A stretch of DNA of 64,000 nt from Polytrichum commune (lineage: Eukaryota > Streptophyta > Polytrichopsida > Polytrichales > Polytrichaceae), in the NCBI GenBank assembly GCA_950295325.1, contig OX485807.1, forward strand, positions 20,743,666-20,807,665, read 5' to 3'. A program made the position numbers and the translations under genes. Within the stretch, counting starts at the first letter, position 1. Each line of letters starts with the position of its first letter. The notes under the pieces were generated by a model. That model was not told the origin of the DNA. It worked only from the letters and a program-made list of their open reading frames with translations, and did not search any database. Of this stretch, positions 23,301 through 33,960 are shown one piece after another.

Positions 23301-24370
23301 ACATTAGGATGAAATGACTTGTTGCATTAACTCCTTCCTCACAATGCTTATAATCATAGGTAGGGCAAGCCTTGGACATGATAGGGCGAATGGGCTCACA
23401 TTCACGTACGTGATAATGGCATAGATTGTTTGATTTTGCCTATAATCATGAGCATGTTTCTCTTCATACAAGGGCTTGACCCAAAAAGAACATCTTGTGC
23501 ATGCTCATCAATGATCGGGGAGATTTTTGGGCATAATCAGTTGAGATCCTAGTGTTTGCAAGTGCCACCAGTTACATGTTGACATCCTCCGGTTTTTCTT
23601 TATTAAATTGGGGTATATTCTACACATTCTTCCAAAATGATCGGTAATTTTCCTGCAGTCTTGATGAACTTCAACCGGTTATTTCTCAAACTCAACCGGT
23701 TCATCTGTAACTTAATTAACTGCCGGTTCTCCCCGATCATTGATGCTCATCTTTTGGGGGCCAACCTCTTCAAATTCCAACGTGAATTATGCAAATAGTA
23801 AGATGGTTCAATATGAAAGCTTCAATCACGTATGAAGCTAGTTTTCTCAATTCTACAAATGAGTTGGAAAAATATGAATGTTAACACACATATGGATGGA
23901 AATAGTTGTATTCGTTCTTGGGATGTGGAAGAACCGTGAACAAATTGGATTGCATGATTTTGGGTTCAAATCCTATGAACAAACCACATAGTATTCAAAT
24001 GTTGTATATATTTAACACAATCTTGAATCTATATGAAATATTGTGCCACAAAAAAAAATCAATATTTTGTGAAAATAACGACCGTATGCATTAGAGATAG
24101 AGATATTATTAAGACTGTTGTATATTAAGATGTAGTTATTCAATCTAATTTGGATCTCATTCTGAACACATTTGTTAGAATGATCAGAAAAGCATAATAG
24201 ATAGAATGCCTGTAGATAGAAGCGTTTCCCATAAATGACACTTATGTAGATGTAAGATACAAAACAAACGTATTCGAAGATCCCTATGTGAGGTCTTTAA
24301 AGGCTTATTTGGTCCATGCTAGATATTCTTGGCATCTTTATAACATCTAACGCCCCCTTCCCACTTGACT
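20351..24370. other. Long region without a recognisable gene
   Basis: Only short frames without domains. On the minus strand, 20900-21180 gives a suggestive stretch (QAYSMVEGQRIPSGTNFNF, LNEALKCKNEANIEVENEGA) interrupted by stops, probably a decayed transposon protein of unknown type. Poly-G tracts lie near 20617-20626 and 22482-22492, and a (TAT)n tract near 23230-23250. Confidence 0.35.
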
Positions 24371-24373
24371 TTA

Positions 24374-24872
24374 GGGCCACTTCACACACGGGACTAAGAG
24401 CCCGTGACCATTACACTCCAAAAACTCTCATTGGTGGAAAGGATGGAGCCGGTCCAAGTTTGCTTCACACTACGCTTGAGGGACCAACGGAGTATGTGAA
24501 TGCAAGATGGATGTAAAGTCTACATGGATTCCTACATGGCATCAAATGGATCATGTTTCACGGTCACTTGGACTATTTTCAAAGACCGCCTCTTGGAGGT
24601 AGGCCTAACACAAAACCGGGAGACCATGGCACTCCTAACGCTCACAGCCGTTGGTTTATTCTATTTCATCATGTGTGAGGACCCACGTGAATGGAAATTC
24701 ATTGAAATAGCATTTAGTTGAGGGTCTAGTCACATATGGCTTTTCACTACACTTGAGGGTTTGTGACCACACTACGTGATTTTGGAGGTGTGTTGGGACG
24801 GCCTTCGGACGCTTTCTTTTGGGCTCTCACAATCTCATGGTCACGGCCCTTGGCTCGTGTGTGAAGTGGCCC
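24374..24872. mobile_element. Tourist-like MITE with TTA target duplication
   Basis: Left end GGGCCACTTCACACACGGGA, right end the inverse (TCGTGTGTGAAGTGGCCC). TTA flanks both sides (24371-24373 and 24873-24875). GGGCC ends with a TTA target site are the hallmark of PIF/Harbinger-derived Tourist MITEs. The 499-bp interior is non-coding, although short frames cross it. A right-end fragment of the same family is at 34830-34890. The decayed Harbinger transposases in this window are candidate relatives of its mobiliser. Confidence 0.9.
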
Positions 24873-24875
24873 TTA

Positions 24876-26985
24876 GCTAAGCCTAAAAATTGGTTCTAAA
24901 AACACGGCCTTCACACCATCAACATTATCTAGTGCCGAGCCTAGTTGGCAAATGATGTGGCATGGTTTAAAAGTGGAGGATTTAAGCCTCAAGCACCGAC
25001 CCTCCCATCAATACCTAGACATGAGGCAAGTCTGTAGGACCTTTAAAAGTATTGCCTCCCGCCCTTGTGATTGGTTGCTTTTAGTCTTAGCTACAAGGGC
25101 ACAAAGAGCTTCATTAACAAAAAAAACCGATGGTAAGATAGATGAGTAGTAAGGCATTTGGGGATGGGACAAAAACTATCCAACATTCATTGCTTGGTAG
25201 ATAAAACAATGAACACGTGTGAAAGCTACTTAACTAAAACCTACTCGAAAAGCTCGGGAGTAAGTTCTTCTGGGTGCATTAGGATAGCCAGATGCCTCCG
25301 CTATAACCGAGAGAGCTTTACCCGGTTTTAAAAAAAGACTTTGGTTATTTGGTAAAGTTGGGTGGGAAGGGGGCATAATGAAGATAAGGGACTTGCTCTA
25401 GTGGAAAGAAAGAAAAGAAGAGAAACCCTATAGGTTGAAGGCCCATTCGTTTCCAATTAGCCTCCCACTAGACTAGGTAATTTGAGGTCACTAAAGCCAA
25501 ATTGGGAGTCAAAACTTCCAAAACATTTTGATATGTCACAGTAAATCACGTTTCAATCGTGTTTTCGATTTCTACACAATGGGCAAGTTTACATAGATGC
25601 TGAGAAGCTCCGATCGTCGGTCCTGTCCATGTCTATTGTGTACATTAATTGCACACTTAACATTACATGTGACAATACGAGGTGCTTCGACCTTGTTTCA
25701 AGATCCTTATAATTTGATCACAAAGCAACCATGTTGATCACCCCAACTTACAATACGACATGTGTCGAGTATGTATTAAATAACCAACAAGGGGAGCATG
25801 GATGACGAGCCACAAGAGGCACAAGAGTTGTCATCCGCCTAATTGAGTTGGTTGTCAATCGTAATCGATCAACTCATAATTCAAACCGGTGTTGCACCTC
25901 CACGGATGAAAAAATACATGTTTATGTAATGTGTATATAGTATATGTTTTTATAATACGAGCGATCAGCGACGGGGTATAAACATTCCACAACCTCTCCA
26001 CTCCACTCCCATTCTAAAAGAAGGAAAATGAGAGGCTCATAACTGTGGGCCTGCCAACTGATGATAGTAGATTCCAGGGATCCTACAACTACATAATAGG
26101 CATCATTAATATCCGGCAAATGCACGGTAGGTTAGTCGAGAATAATTATCGATACGGTCATTCCCACAACGACGTCAAACTGGCTCAAACAACAGTTGCG
26201 ATTATGCAGACCTTATTGTTGTTGCTAAATTGCATGTGGTATGTGGGTCTTGTGTAATGTTGCCAATGATAATTGTTGGACAAGGAACAAATACACAGGT
26301 TTGAGTATATCCAAAATGTGGGGGAAACCCAAACTGAAGCGGGATGTGGTTCCTGACCCCACGGTGGATCAGCCTACGTCTGAGTAATGCTTTTGGAACA
26401 TGAGGATTTGTTCTTTGACATATTTGAAGATGCGCAAACAAAACATCATAAAAAGTGAGGAAGGCAATGGTCCCATCTCGTGTTGGAACTCATGTGTCCG
26501 TTGGGGAAAAAACACTTTAAAAGCTTCGATACAACCAAGAATCGAATGGCCCGCCCCGGACTTATGTTGAGTCGGGGCCGTGGCTTATGTTGCACTCTTC
26601 AATAATAACTTATAAAGAGCAAGCCCACTCATCCGCATCCGCGCTTTTTCATCCGCCTTGAAGATGCGGGATAGCGAGGTTAATAATAGTAGTAGTATTA
26701 TAACTCCGCCCCGCCTGCAATTATAAGTATTGTAAAGCGAGGAGGGGAAGGTGATGTCATGTGATGTGATCAAAGCCGGTCCCGGTCGCCTTCATTACTA
26801 CTTCAGGTGATGTGGGTAACAAAAAGTTATTGTGAATACACTTTCGTGTGCCACTTGGATTTTGGTGACCGATGTGCCTTTTATATCCAAAATCCCGTCC
26901 AAGCCACGGCACTGCCCATCTGTTTGTTGTCTTTTTATTGTTTAGTTTTTAAAGTTTTTCCTTGGGTCGGTTCGATTGGGAGGGG
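24876..26985. other. Unassigned sequence
   Basis: No recognisable gene on either strand. A short (AAT/AGT)n stretch lies near 26688-26702. Open frames such as + 26807-27124 run into the SINE-like repeat and show no domain. Confidence 0.35.
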
Positions 26986-26989
26986 TAAT

Positions 26990-27240
26990 TTGGTCCAAGA
27001 TGACCCTAAACTACTGGATGATGATCTGGGCGAACTAACTCGTACACTCGTTCTTTTCTGGATGCCTGAAACCCTTGCTTCCAAGGAACCAGTGTACGGG
27101 TTGGTTCGCCCCAGCCCCGGATGATAGTGGAGAGGTGTCCAAACCGAACGGAGGGGTTGGCAGTTCAATTCCCGGCCGCGAAATTGTCTCTCCACTTGAC
27201 GGAAAACTAGCCAAGTGGTCAAGCGCATCGTGTGTTCCAA
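26990..27240 (+). mobile_element. SINE-like repeat, copy 3, interrupted by a small insertion
   Basis: AAGATGACCCTAAACTACTGG starts the copy; after a 95-bp insertion the family resumes with AGTGGAGAGGTG, GGGGTTGGCAGTTCAATTCCCGG (B-box-like) and TCTCTCCACTTGACGG. The insertion is described separately at 27026-27120. Confidence 0.55.
27026..27120. mobile_element. 95-bp foldback insertion nested in the SINE-like repeat
   Basis: The left arm CTGGGCGAACTAACTCGTAC and right arm GTACGGGTTGGTTCGCCCCAG are inverted copies. ATGAT occurs directly outside both ends (27021-27025 and 27121-27125). The other three SINE-like copies lack this block, so it reads as an insertion with a 5-bp target duplication. 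Confidence 0.75.
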
Positions 27241-27439
27241 AAAAACGAAATTGAGTTGAATTATAAGAGGTAACCAACAATACAACCACCGACGGGGAAA
27301 ACCCAGAAGATGACCGTAAGTAACCGCCAAATTGCTACAAGTTAGCAATTAGACTTTCTAACACATCACACCAAGTCAAACTTATTAAGAACATCTTGGT
27401 AAGTCACGTCATGAGCTTCTCTAAGTCTTTCACAGTTCT

Positions 27440-28055
27440 TTGCAAGGGTAATTGTTCATAGTCAAGGTGAGAGTCCCACACCACATGATGAACCTTCTCA
27501 ACCGGTCATTGGAGGTTGTGTAAAAACCAAAATCTTGGGTTGTCACCAAATGATCCAAGGCATACCACGCCTAAGAAAGAACCAAATTCCTATTGAATTT
27601 TTTAAGAGACTTATTCATATTCTTGCTAAAAATATAGTTGAATAAGGGGGGAGGATCTCCGAAGACCATCAATAACTAGACTCTTGACAAGCAATTGCCA
27701 AACAATATTCGTTGCATAGCGCCAAACTTGTTGAGCAAGGGAGCAGGTAAAAAATATGTGCTCCACAAATTCAATATTCACAAGGCCACAATGTGGACGA
27801 CTCTTATCAATCTATTTAGAGATTCTTCCATGCCACTCGTTCACTGCCATTGCTTTGTGCAAAACTGACCAAAGGAAAGCAACCTCCCTTTTTAACATGA
27901 TGTTTGTGCCAAATCACATTCCACTGTGGCACCATTGACGTCGGGATAAGGTATTTCCACTTGGGGGCGGTGGGCTTGGTGAACTTGTGTCGTTTGGTGA
28001 TCCAAATCCTACCAAAGAGGAAAAATGCGTTCTTGGACTGGCTCCTTCACACGAA
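27440..28055 (-). pseudogene. L1-type LINE relic: C-terminal zf-RVT region
   Basis: The minus strand, from about 28050 down, encodes the C-terminal part of a plant L1-type retrotransposon protein: FGRIWITKRHKFTKPTAPKW, VAFLWSVLHKAMAVNEWHG, a stop (TAG at about 27808), then IDKSRPHCGL, FVEHIFFTCSLAQQVW and YATNIVWQLL. The PHCG...EHIFFTC pattern matches the zinc-binding zf-RVT domain that follows reverse transcriptase, with the first Cys apparently lost. A one-base shift near 27893 and the stop show that it is dead. No RT catalytic core is visible upstream. Confidence 0.8.
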
Positions 28056-28475
28056 AATCATGTTAAAAATTAAAAATTATTATTTTATTAAAAAAACACT
28101 AGTTATCTTTGTCACTAGTGTGAATATGAACATGTTCACCTTATATTGATAATGGTGGACCACAATGCAATGTATGGTTTAGCGCCTTCATGAATTGTGT
28201 GTGTACAAGCAAAACTTGAATAAGAAAGAATAAGCAAAGGGTCCGATGACATAAAAAGAAAAAAAAACCCTTTGATAACCAATAACACATAAACCATGTT
28301 AAACTAATAGAAATATATCTTTTAAAAAGAATTGTGGTTTCATTCAAAATATTTTGAATAAGAAAACATCTAAGTGATCAAGAAAATGAGTAACCTTTAG
28401 CCACCACCACATTAATGGAACAAAATAGAGGGCATCAATTTCCTGGAAAGAAGAGTAAACTGTGTTTTAGCAACA
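28056..28475. other. Unassigned AT-rich sequence
   Basis: No coding sequence recognised. It separates the LINE relic from an F3 MITE copy. Confidence 0.4.
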
Positions 28476-28477
28476 CC

Positions 28478-28735
28478 CTAGGTCAGAGGGAATTATCGTT
28501 TGTGAGCGTACCTCTCATCCGTCCGTTTAAAAAACCATGGAATAGTATGCTTATTGGATGTTACTATTTTGTAGTCGATTTGACACCGGAAGTGGCCTCA
28601 AAAACCCCTGAATTAGTCTAGTCCAAGTCATTTGAAATGAATCGGCACCAAACCTTTTAGGGGTCAAGTTTTGATGTTGGAAGGGTGAGAGGTACGTTCA
28701 TGTGCGATAACTCCATCTCTCCGGGTCATAGTGTC
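28478..28735 (+). mobile_element. MITE family F3, full-length copy
   Basis: Begins GAGGGAATTATCGTTTGTGAG and ends with the inverse-type block GCGATAACTCCATCTCTCC. Internal blocks CCTCTCATCCGTCC, AGTCGATTTGACACCGGAA and TAGTCTAGTCCAAGTCATTTG match the 7.2-7.8 kb and 9.1-9.9 kb copies. Confidence 0.65.
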
Positions 28736-28913
28736 CACTTGTACTCTCTCCATCCACTCTCGAAAAGCATGCAGTTGGGGAGCATTCTCCACATCCCGTC
28801 TAATCTCAATCAAGGTAAAAAGATTAGCCACCCACTAGAAATTTAGGAGTGTTCCCCATGAGTTACTTACTTAGTTGGATAGGCATACATCCAACACGAG
28901 TTTTCATTTGGTT

Positions 28914-29078
28914 AATAGCATGCCCACACTTAGTAGTGTGGGCCACATTTGAACGGTTTCTATTAGTATTGGTTACATCCAGTGGCCAACACTAGTCAAA
29001 ATTTGAGCTAAAAGTGGTTCTTGTTGGTAGGAGTTATTCGCTAATTGCATGCAGTAGTAAGTGTGGGCATGCTATGAG
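28914..29078. mobile_element. Small foldback MITE
   Basis: The left arm AATAGCATGCCCACACTTAGTA is inverted in the right arm GTAGTAAGTGTGGGCATGCTAT. The interior block AAAGTGGTTCTTGTTGGTAG recurs near 4093-4110 and, more weakly, near 34927-34947, so the family has further fragments here. Length is about 160 bp, with no coding content. Confidence 0.75.
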
Positions 29079-29431
29079 TTATTTGCTCAAAAAGTTGAGG
29101 ACTAATAAAGTTAAAGTAGAGTCATCCATAATCGATCACTTAGGAGATTATGGGCCAAACATGGAGAAATATAAGGCAGCGCAAATTTTCCATGTGTTGG
29201 AAGATAGAATTCAAGAGGATTGCAATTTTATTGGTAATTTTATTCCTTAAATCTAAATTACTATGATTATTTGAAGCCGAAAGTTGGCCTAAACACATTA
29301 CCCATGTCTAGAGTCTACCATAACCGCTTATTTTTAGATGAATTCCTCCTCACTTTAGCACTCAAAACCCGGAACATGTGTCATGTCATTATTGATTTCC
29401 GGGTCATGCCATGACCAAAATTGGAGACTTA

Positions 29432-29553
29432 GGGTCGGTTTCCATGTAGACCGCTTCACCCACCAAATTCTAGTGGAAATGGAGATTCGACATGGTGACA
29501 TCTACGTTTCCACTAGAATTTGGTGGGCGAGCAGCCTACATGGAAACTAACCC
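29432..29553. mobile_element. 122-bp near-perfect foldback MITE with TTA target duplication
   Basis: Nearly the whole element is one inverted repeat: GGGTCGGTTTCCATGTAGAC on the left and CTACATGGAAACTAACCC on the right, with a second long paired block (CACCAAATTCTAGTGGAAA with TTTCCACTAGAATTTGGTG) and a loop of about 25 nt. TTA flanks both sides (29429-29431 and 29554-29556), fitting a Tourist/Harbinger origin. A transcript would fold into a long hairpin. Confidence 0.88.
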
Positions 29554-30078
29554 TTAGAAACCGTGAAACGTGGAACCTTATTTTAACCACCCATGAAAAG
29601 AAATTACCGAAATCAATCCCAACCTTATCAAAATTATGGCACCCTATGGGGTCATGGTTTGGGGAATAGGTGGTTCTACTCGTATCATAACACATGGGGA
29701 TCAATTGGAGTCAAATTGCCTTAATGGTTCCTTGTTTGAGTGTAATCGACAAGTCTTGAAGGGCTTCTTTAAGTTTTAGACGTCGACATGTTCTATCTTT
29801 ATATGTTAAGAATATTCACATTTTGTTTGACACCTATGTGCACATGCATCTCTTTGCTCCTCTCACCGCTTGTGTACTCCTCAAACAGAATCAAACTTAA
29901 GAAAGAAGTAAAAAAAATCAAAGTTTTTTTGCCCCAAAATAGAGCAAAACGACTTCCCTCCCTAGTTTTACTTTTATGTAATAGACACAAGTGTTGGAAG
30001 TGGCAGAAATGGGAGATTCCATCAAAAAGCTTGAGTTGTCCCCACTTTTGGTTGCTTTATGGTTAACTCTGATATTGT

Positions 30079-30228
30079 AAGGTGGATGTGCCTAATTCGG
30101 TTACATATCTTAACTGTACACCTATTTTGAGTGGTACGTGGTTAGGTGTGGGGCTCCAAGAAAAGATAACAAAAGAAATTGGACTACATGCTCTGAATAT
30201 GATAACAACTGTAGATTCAACAATCGAC

Positions 30229-30261
<33 letters not shown>

Positions 30262-30503
30262 TTTTGGGAGGAGGGAACTGGACCTACATAACCATGTAAT
30301 GAGCCCAAGAATTTTCACACTAACAATGAACTTAAGAAATTCACATGAGCTTTCCCAAAACTATAAAGAAAGCGACTACAACCTCGATTTGGAGTTGCTA
30401 ACCATCTTGCACAAACATAACCCCGCATTCCATACCCTAGCCTCTAGGAGAAGTGGGCTAGCCATAGAAAAAAAAAATTAACCATTTTAAGACCCATCTA
30501 CCT
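30079..30503 (+). mobile_element. MITE family F2, full-length copy
   Basis: Left end AAGGTGGATGTGCCTAATTCG, right end CCCATCTACCT. Internal blocks ATTGGACTACATGCTC and CCTAGCCTCTAGGAGAAGTGGG match the 6791 and 60479 copies. An (ATT)n/(TA)n microsatellite at about 30228-30260 is an insertion or expansion unique to this copy. Confidence 0.75.
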
Positions 30504-31228
30504 CACATATATAGACACTTAACCAACAACATGCACGATCGCCCCCGATCAATCAACCACACCAATGTGCAACTTGAGTGATATTTTTGGCTTCCCGGTT
30601 CCACACCGAATGCACAAAGTAGTATACATACATGTAACATGGCATGGAGCCGAAACCGGGCTATGGATCCTCCAGCTAGCTACGCCCACTAGCGAGGCCA
30701 CCTAATTTAGTGACAAGTTTATTAACGGTCATGTCGTGTGACCACAATAGGACACCGTATTATTGATGTGTCCCAAATTAAGGCACCGAGTCATGAGAAT
30801 CTTGTCATGTGAGGCCACCCTATCTATAATTTGGGGTGGAGCATTTAGGAATAATGCAATCTATTTCCCCGGCCGGGAACAAACGGCGTCTTACTTGGCT
30901 TGAGATCCCCTCCCTTTGCCACGGGTTTAGTCACTACTAATTAATATACAATGCAAGTTGCGGATGAACCTACCTACTTCAAGTGGAGTCCCGGGAAGGT
31001 TTGCATGGAATCTACTAAGTATGTGGGCATCGGGTCGGATACATTGGCGAGGCTTGTAAGTGTATGTGTCTTTAGATGAATGCTTTTCTCGTAGGTTCAC
31101 GAAACATGCGAATTAGATGCGAAAAAACTACGATTGGCTTGAGCAAGTTTATGAAGATCGTTCCTTTTTCTTTTTCTTTTTTAACGTGGAATCCCCATCT
31201 TTTGGGAAGCATCCAATATCTCATAAGA
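30504..31228. other. Unassigned sequence
   Basis: No recognisable coding sequence on either strand; only short frames without motifs. Confidence 0.4.
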
Positions 31229-31229
31229 T

Positions 31230-31475
31230 AAACATTGATCTATGGACCATGAAGTTGTCCCATGGCGATCTAAGAATGTTGATTGGTTGTTGAAGTCGTC
31301 TCGGGACAACTTCGGTTTACACTAGAGAAAAAATGACAGAGGGACCATGAAGGTCGAGGTACCCAAAATATAAATTTTAAAGCCTAATAAATGCACTGAC
31401 ATGGTGCAACTGGTTTTGCGTTGAGAGAGGCAAGAGAGATGGTCCGGTAGGAATAGGCAAGTGCCCATGGTAAAA
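31230..31475 (-). mobile_element. MITE family F1, copy D, inverted and degenerate
   Basis: Begins ATCTATGGACCATGAAGTTGTCCC and reads in the opposite orientation to copies A-C (GGTTTACACTAGAG, GGACCATGAAGGTCGAGGT, GCAAGAGAGATGGTCC). Its distal end is replaced by a separate hairpin at about 31509-31567 in which GAAGTCGGACCATGGAAG pairs with CTTCCATGGTCCGACTTC. Confidence 0.6.
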
Positions 31476-31609
31476 AAAAAGCTTTTTAATGCTTTTTAAT
31501 GCTTTTTATGAAGTCGGACCATGGAAGTCGGACCATCGACAAACGCCATCTTCCATGGTCCGACTTCACGGTCTTGCCGCATACCGTGACAAGGCTACAA
31601 CCACTTACT

Positions 31610-31891
31610 CCATAATTTTCCAGAGCTCACATGCAGATCTTTGTCAATATCAAAGTGGACATTCTCGTGCTCAAAAAATTGGCCATAACAGTGGCCTCCC
31701 CCCCCCCCAAAAAAAAAAACACAAAAAAAAAAAACAATGTTGACTATTGAATCTAGAACGCTTACCATGTTTAAAGTACAACATGTTTATTTGGCATCCC
31801 TTCTCGGAGCCACACCCAAACCACATACTACTCCAACATAGATGTCATTATAAAAAGAAACATCAACCAAACAAGGGTAGTCCACCTCATT
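31610..31891 (-). mobile_element. MITE family F2, partial copy with C/A homopolymer expansion
   Basis: Matches the minus-oriented F2 copy at 60479-60862 (AGAGCTCACATGCAGATCTT, ATCAAAGTGGACATTCTCGTGCTC, TGGAGCCACACC-like text). The CCCTCCCCCAAA of that copy is here expanded to ten C followed by ten A. Confidence 0.6.
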
Positions 31892-32540
31892 GTCAACTAG
31901 ATCTAAAGTTTTTTTTTTAAAAAAAAAACGTCTCTCAAGTCTTTCGAAGGTCGGATTTCCATCGGTCGGTTTTTTGAACCCCTCCAAATGATTGAAATAA
32001 CGAACACGGATAAAAAAACCATGATGGAACTACTACGGGGAATTTTCTTTATGAGAAAGGGCATTATGGGATTGACTTGTTGGAGGAACTCGAGAGCCAC
32101 GGGTGTGTCACACACTAGAAGGCATTTAGTTTTCGGGCACTTTTTTTGTGTGTGTGTGGTTGGGTTTCTTACGGAAAAAGGTTGAAAATTTCTGGCCAAA
32201 AGCTCAACCTGAAGTTATTACATACACCGGTGAAAAAGAAGGAGCTAGTAATGCCATGGCATTGGTGGTGTTCGAGTGGAGCCTCCCTTTGTGTGCCATG
32301 GGGCGTATGTAAGGGAAGTGCCAATTGAAGTCGTTCGAGGACTTGGCCTATCTACCATCATTGTGAATGCTTTGTCGCCTTGCACCATAAAAGCCCTCTA
32401 GGGCCTACTCTCTCCGAGCTCTAGTTGCCCCTCGAGTGCCTTAGATTTCAAATGGGCGGAAAAGGGCCATGATTGTTTTCCCTGTGAATTCAACGGACCG
32501 ACTCCATTTATTTCAAAATAGGTAGTCGTGTGTACACGCT
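31892..32540. other. Unassigned sequence
   Basis: Short frames on both strands only; no domain recognised. A T9/A10 tract lies near 31910-31928. Confidence 0.4.
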
Positions 32541-33176
32541 ACTCCCTTCTTATTAAATATCCACATTCTACGGACACTAATATCGCAAACCCTAAGTGTT
32601 TCAAGTTAAATAGTTGCATGCGTCACATTTAATCTTTAAACGAGGACGTTGGGTCTCAATATATGGCCGTACATGCAATGTGTACAGGTTCCACCGAGTT
32701 CATGATTCGTATTTTATAAATTGATGTGTTTGAGACCTTCTTATGTACATTGTCTTGTGTCAAGGAGGGAAAATATGAGTATGTATACCCATACGAGACA
32801 CGCTACTCCCTTGTTATTAAATATCCACATTCTACGGATACTAATATCGCAAACCCTACATGTTTCAGGTTAAATAGTTGCATGCGTCACATTTAATCTT
32901 TAAACGAGGACGTTGGGTCTCAATATATGGGCGTACATGCAATGTGTACAGGTTCCACCGAGTTCATGATTCGTATTTTATAAATTGATGTGTTTGAGAC
33001 CTTCTTATGTACATTGTCTTGTGTCAAGGAGGGAAAATATGAGTATGTATACCCATACGAGACACGCTACTCCCTTGTTATTAAATATCCACATTCTACG
33101 GATACTAATATCGCAAACCCTAAATGTTTCAGGTTAAATAGTTGCATGCGTCACATTTAATCTTTAAAGGAGGACG
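32541..33176 (+). repeat. Recent tandem repeat, exact 264-bp period, about 2.4 copies
   Basis: ACTCCCTT(C/G)TTATTAAATA starts at 32541, 32805 and 33069, giving exactly 264 bp twice. Units 1 and 2 differ at only a handful of positions. The third is cut after AATCTTTAAAGGAGGACG near 33176. Exact spacing and near identity indicate a recent duplication. Confidence 0.95.
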
Positions 33177-33689
33177 TGAGAATGAGAGGAGGAATTTATC
33201 TATTATTCTTAGGCTCGAGCGGGCTACTTCGGAGCTGCACCCTTACTCTCCCAGTCGGTGTGCATTGCTCTTTTTAGGAGGTTGGTTGTTCATCATAGAT
33301 GTTCCTATTGTTCATGTGATTCGGGGTTCTATCTGGTTTAATATCAAGGTTCTTTTCTTTTTGTTTGTCTATACCGCATACAAATGCACCTCTCACCATC
33401 CAACTTGACCCCCTATAGGATTTTGACTGTTCCATGTCGATCAACCTTAACTAGACTAATTCATGATTTTTTAAACTATTTTTGATGTCCAAAAAAAAAC
33501 AAAAAAAAAAACCAACTATGGGTTGCATACTATTTGATGTCTTTTTCTTATGTTTGATTAATGAGAGGCTCTCTCTCTCTCCCTCGTCTCCAAAAATTGT
33601 CATGTTGTTGTTGCTACATGTAACATTACTATTGTGGTTCAAATGTGATAATTATCACTCGTGCTTATTGACTTATTATTACGCAAGTG

Positions 33690-33930
33690 CTAGGTCCGAG
33701 ATGACTCTAAACTACGGGGTGATAGTAAAAAGGTACCCATTCCCAAATGGAGTGGCCGGCGGTTCGATTCTCGCTGTGAAATCTTCTCTCTACTTGATAG
33801 AGAAAAAACTAGGTAGGTAGGTAGGAAGCCAAGAACCCACCCACCGCAAGGTAAGCAGTAAACCCCACCCTCTGCCAAGAAGATTCTTGAGCAAGATAAG
33901 TCCAACAGGCTCAAGTTCACGCCAAATTGC
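33690..33930 (+). mobile_element. SINE-like repeat, copy 4
   Basis: Closest to copy 1: AGATGACTCTAAACTACGGGG, GGTACCCATTCCCAAATGGA, GGCCGGCGGTTCGATTCTC (B-box-like), TCTCTACTTGATAG, and a tail with GAAGATTCTTGAGCAAG. Present on + with no open frame. Confidence 0.5.
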
Positions 33931-33960
33931 CTAACGTTGCTTATTCATTTTATTTATTTA

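Noticed and set aside
23955-23985. tRNA-like GGGTTCAAATCCTA motif
   Set aside because: The flanks cannot fold into acceptor, D and anticodon arms, so it is a chance B-box match.
24316-24721. Coding frames + 24316-24516 and 24500-24721
   Set aside because: They lie inside or across the end of the Tourist-like MITE and have no domain.
26935-27348. 137-codon minus-strand frame
   Set aside because: It runs through the SINE-like repeat and its nested insertion; no motif is present.
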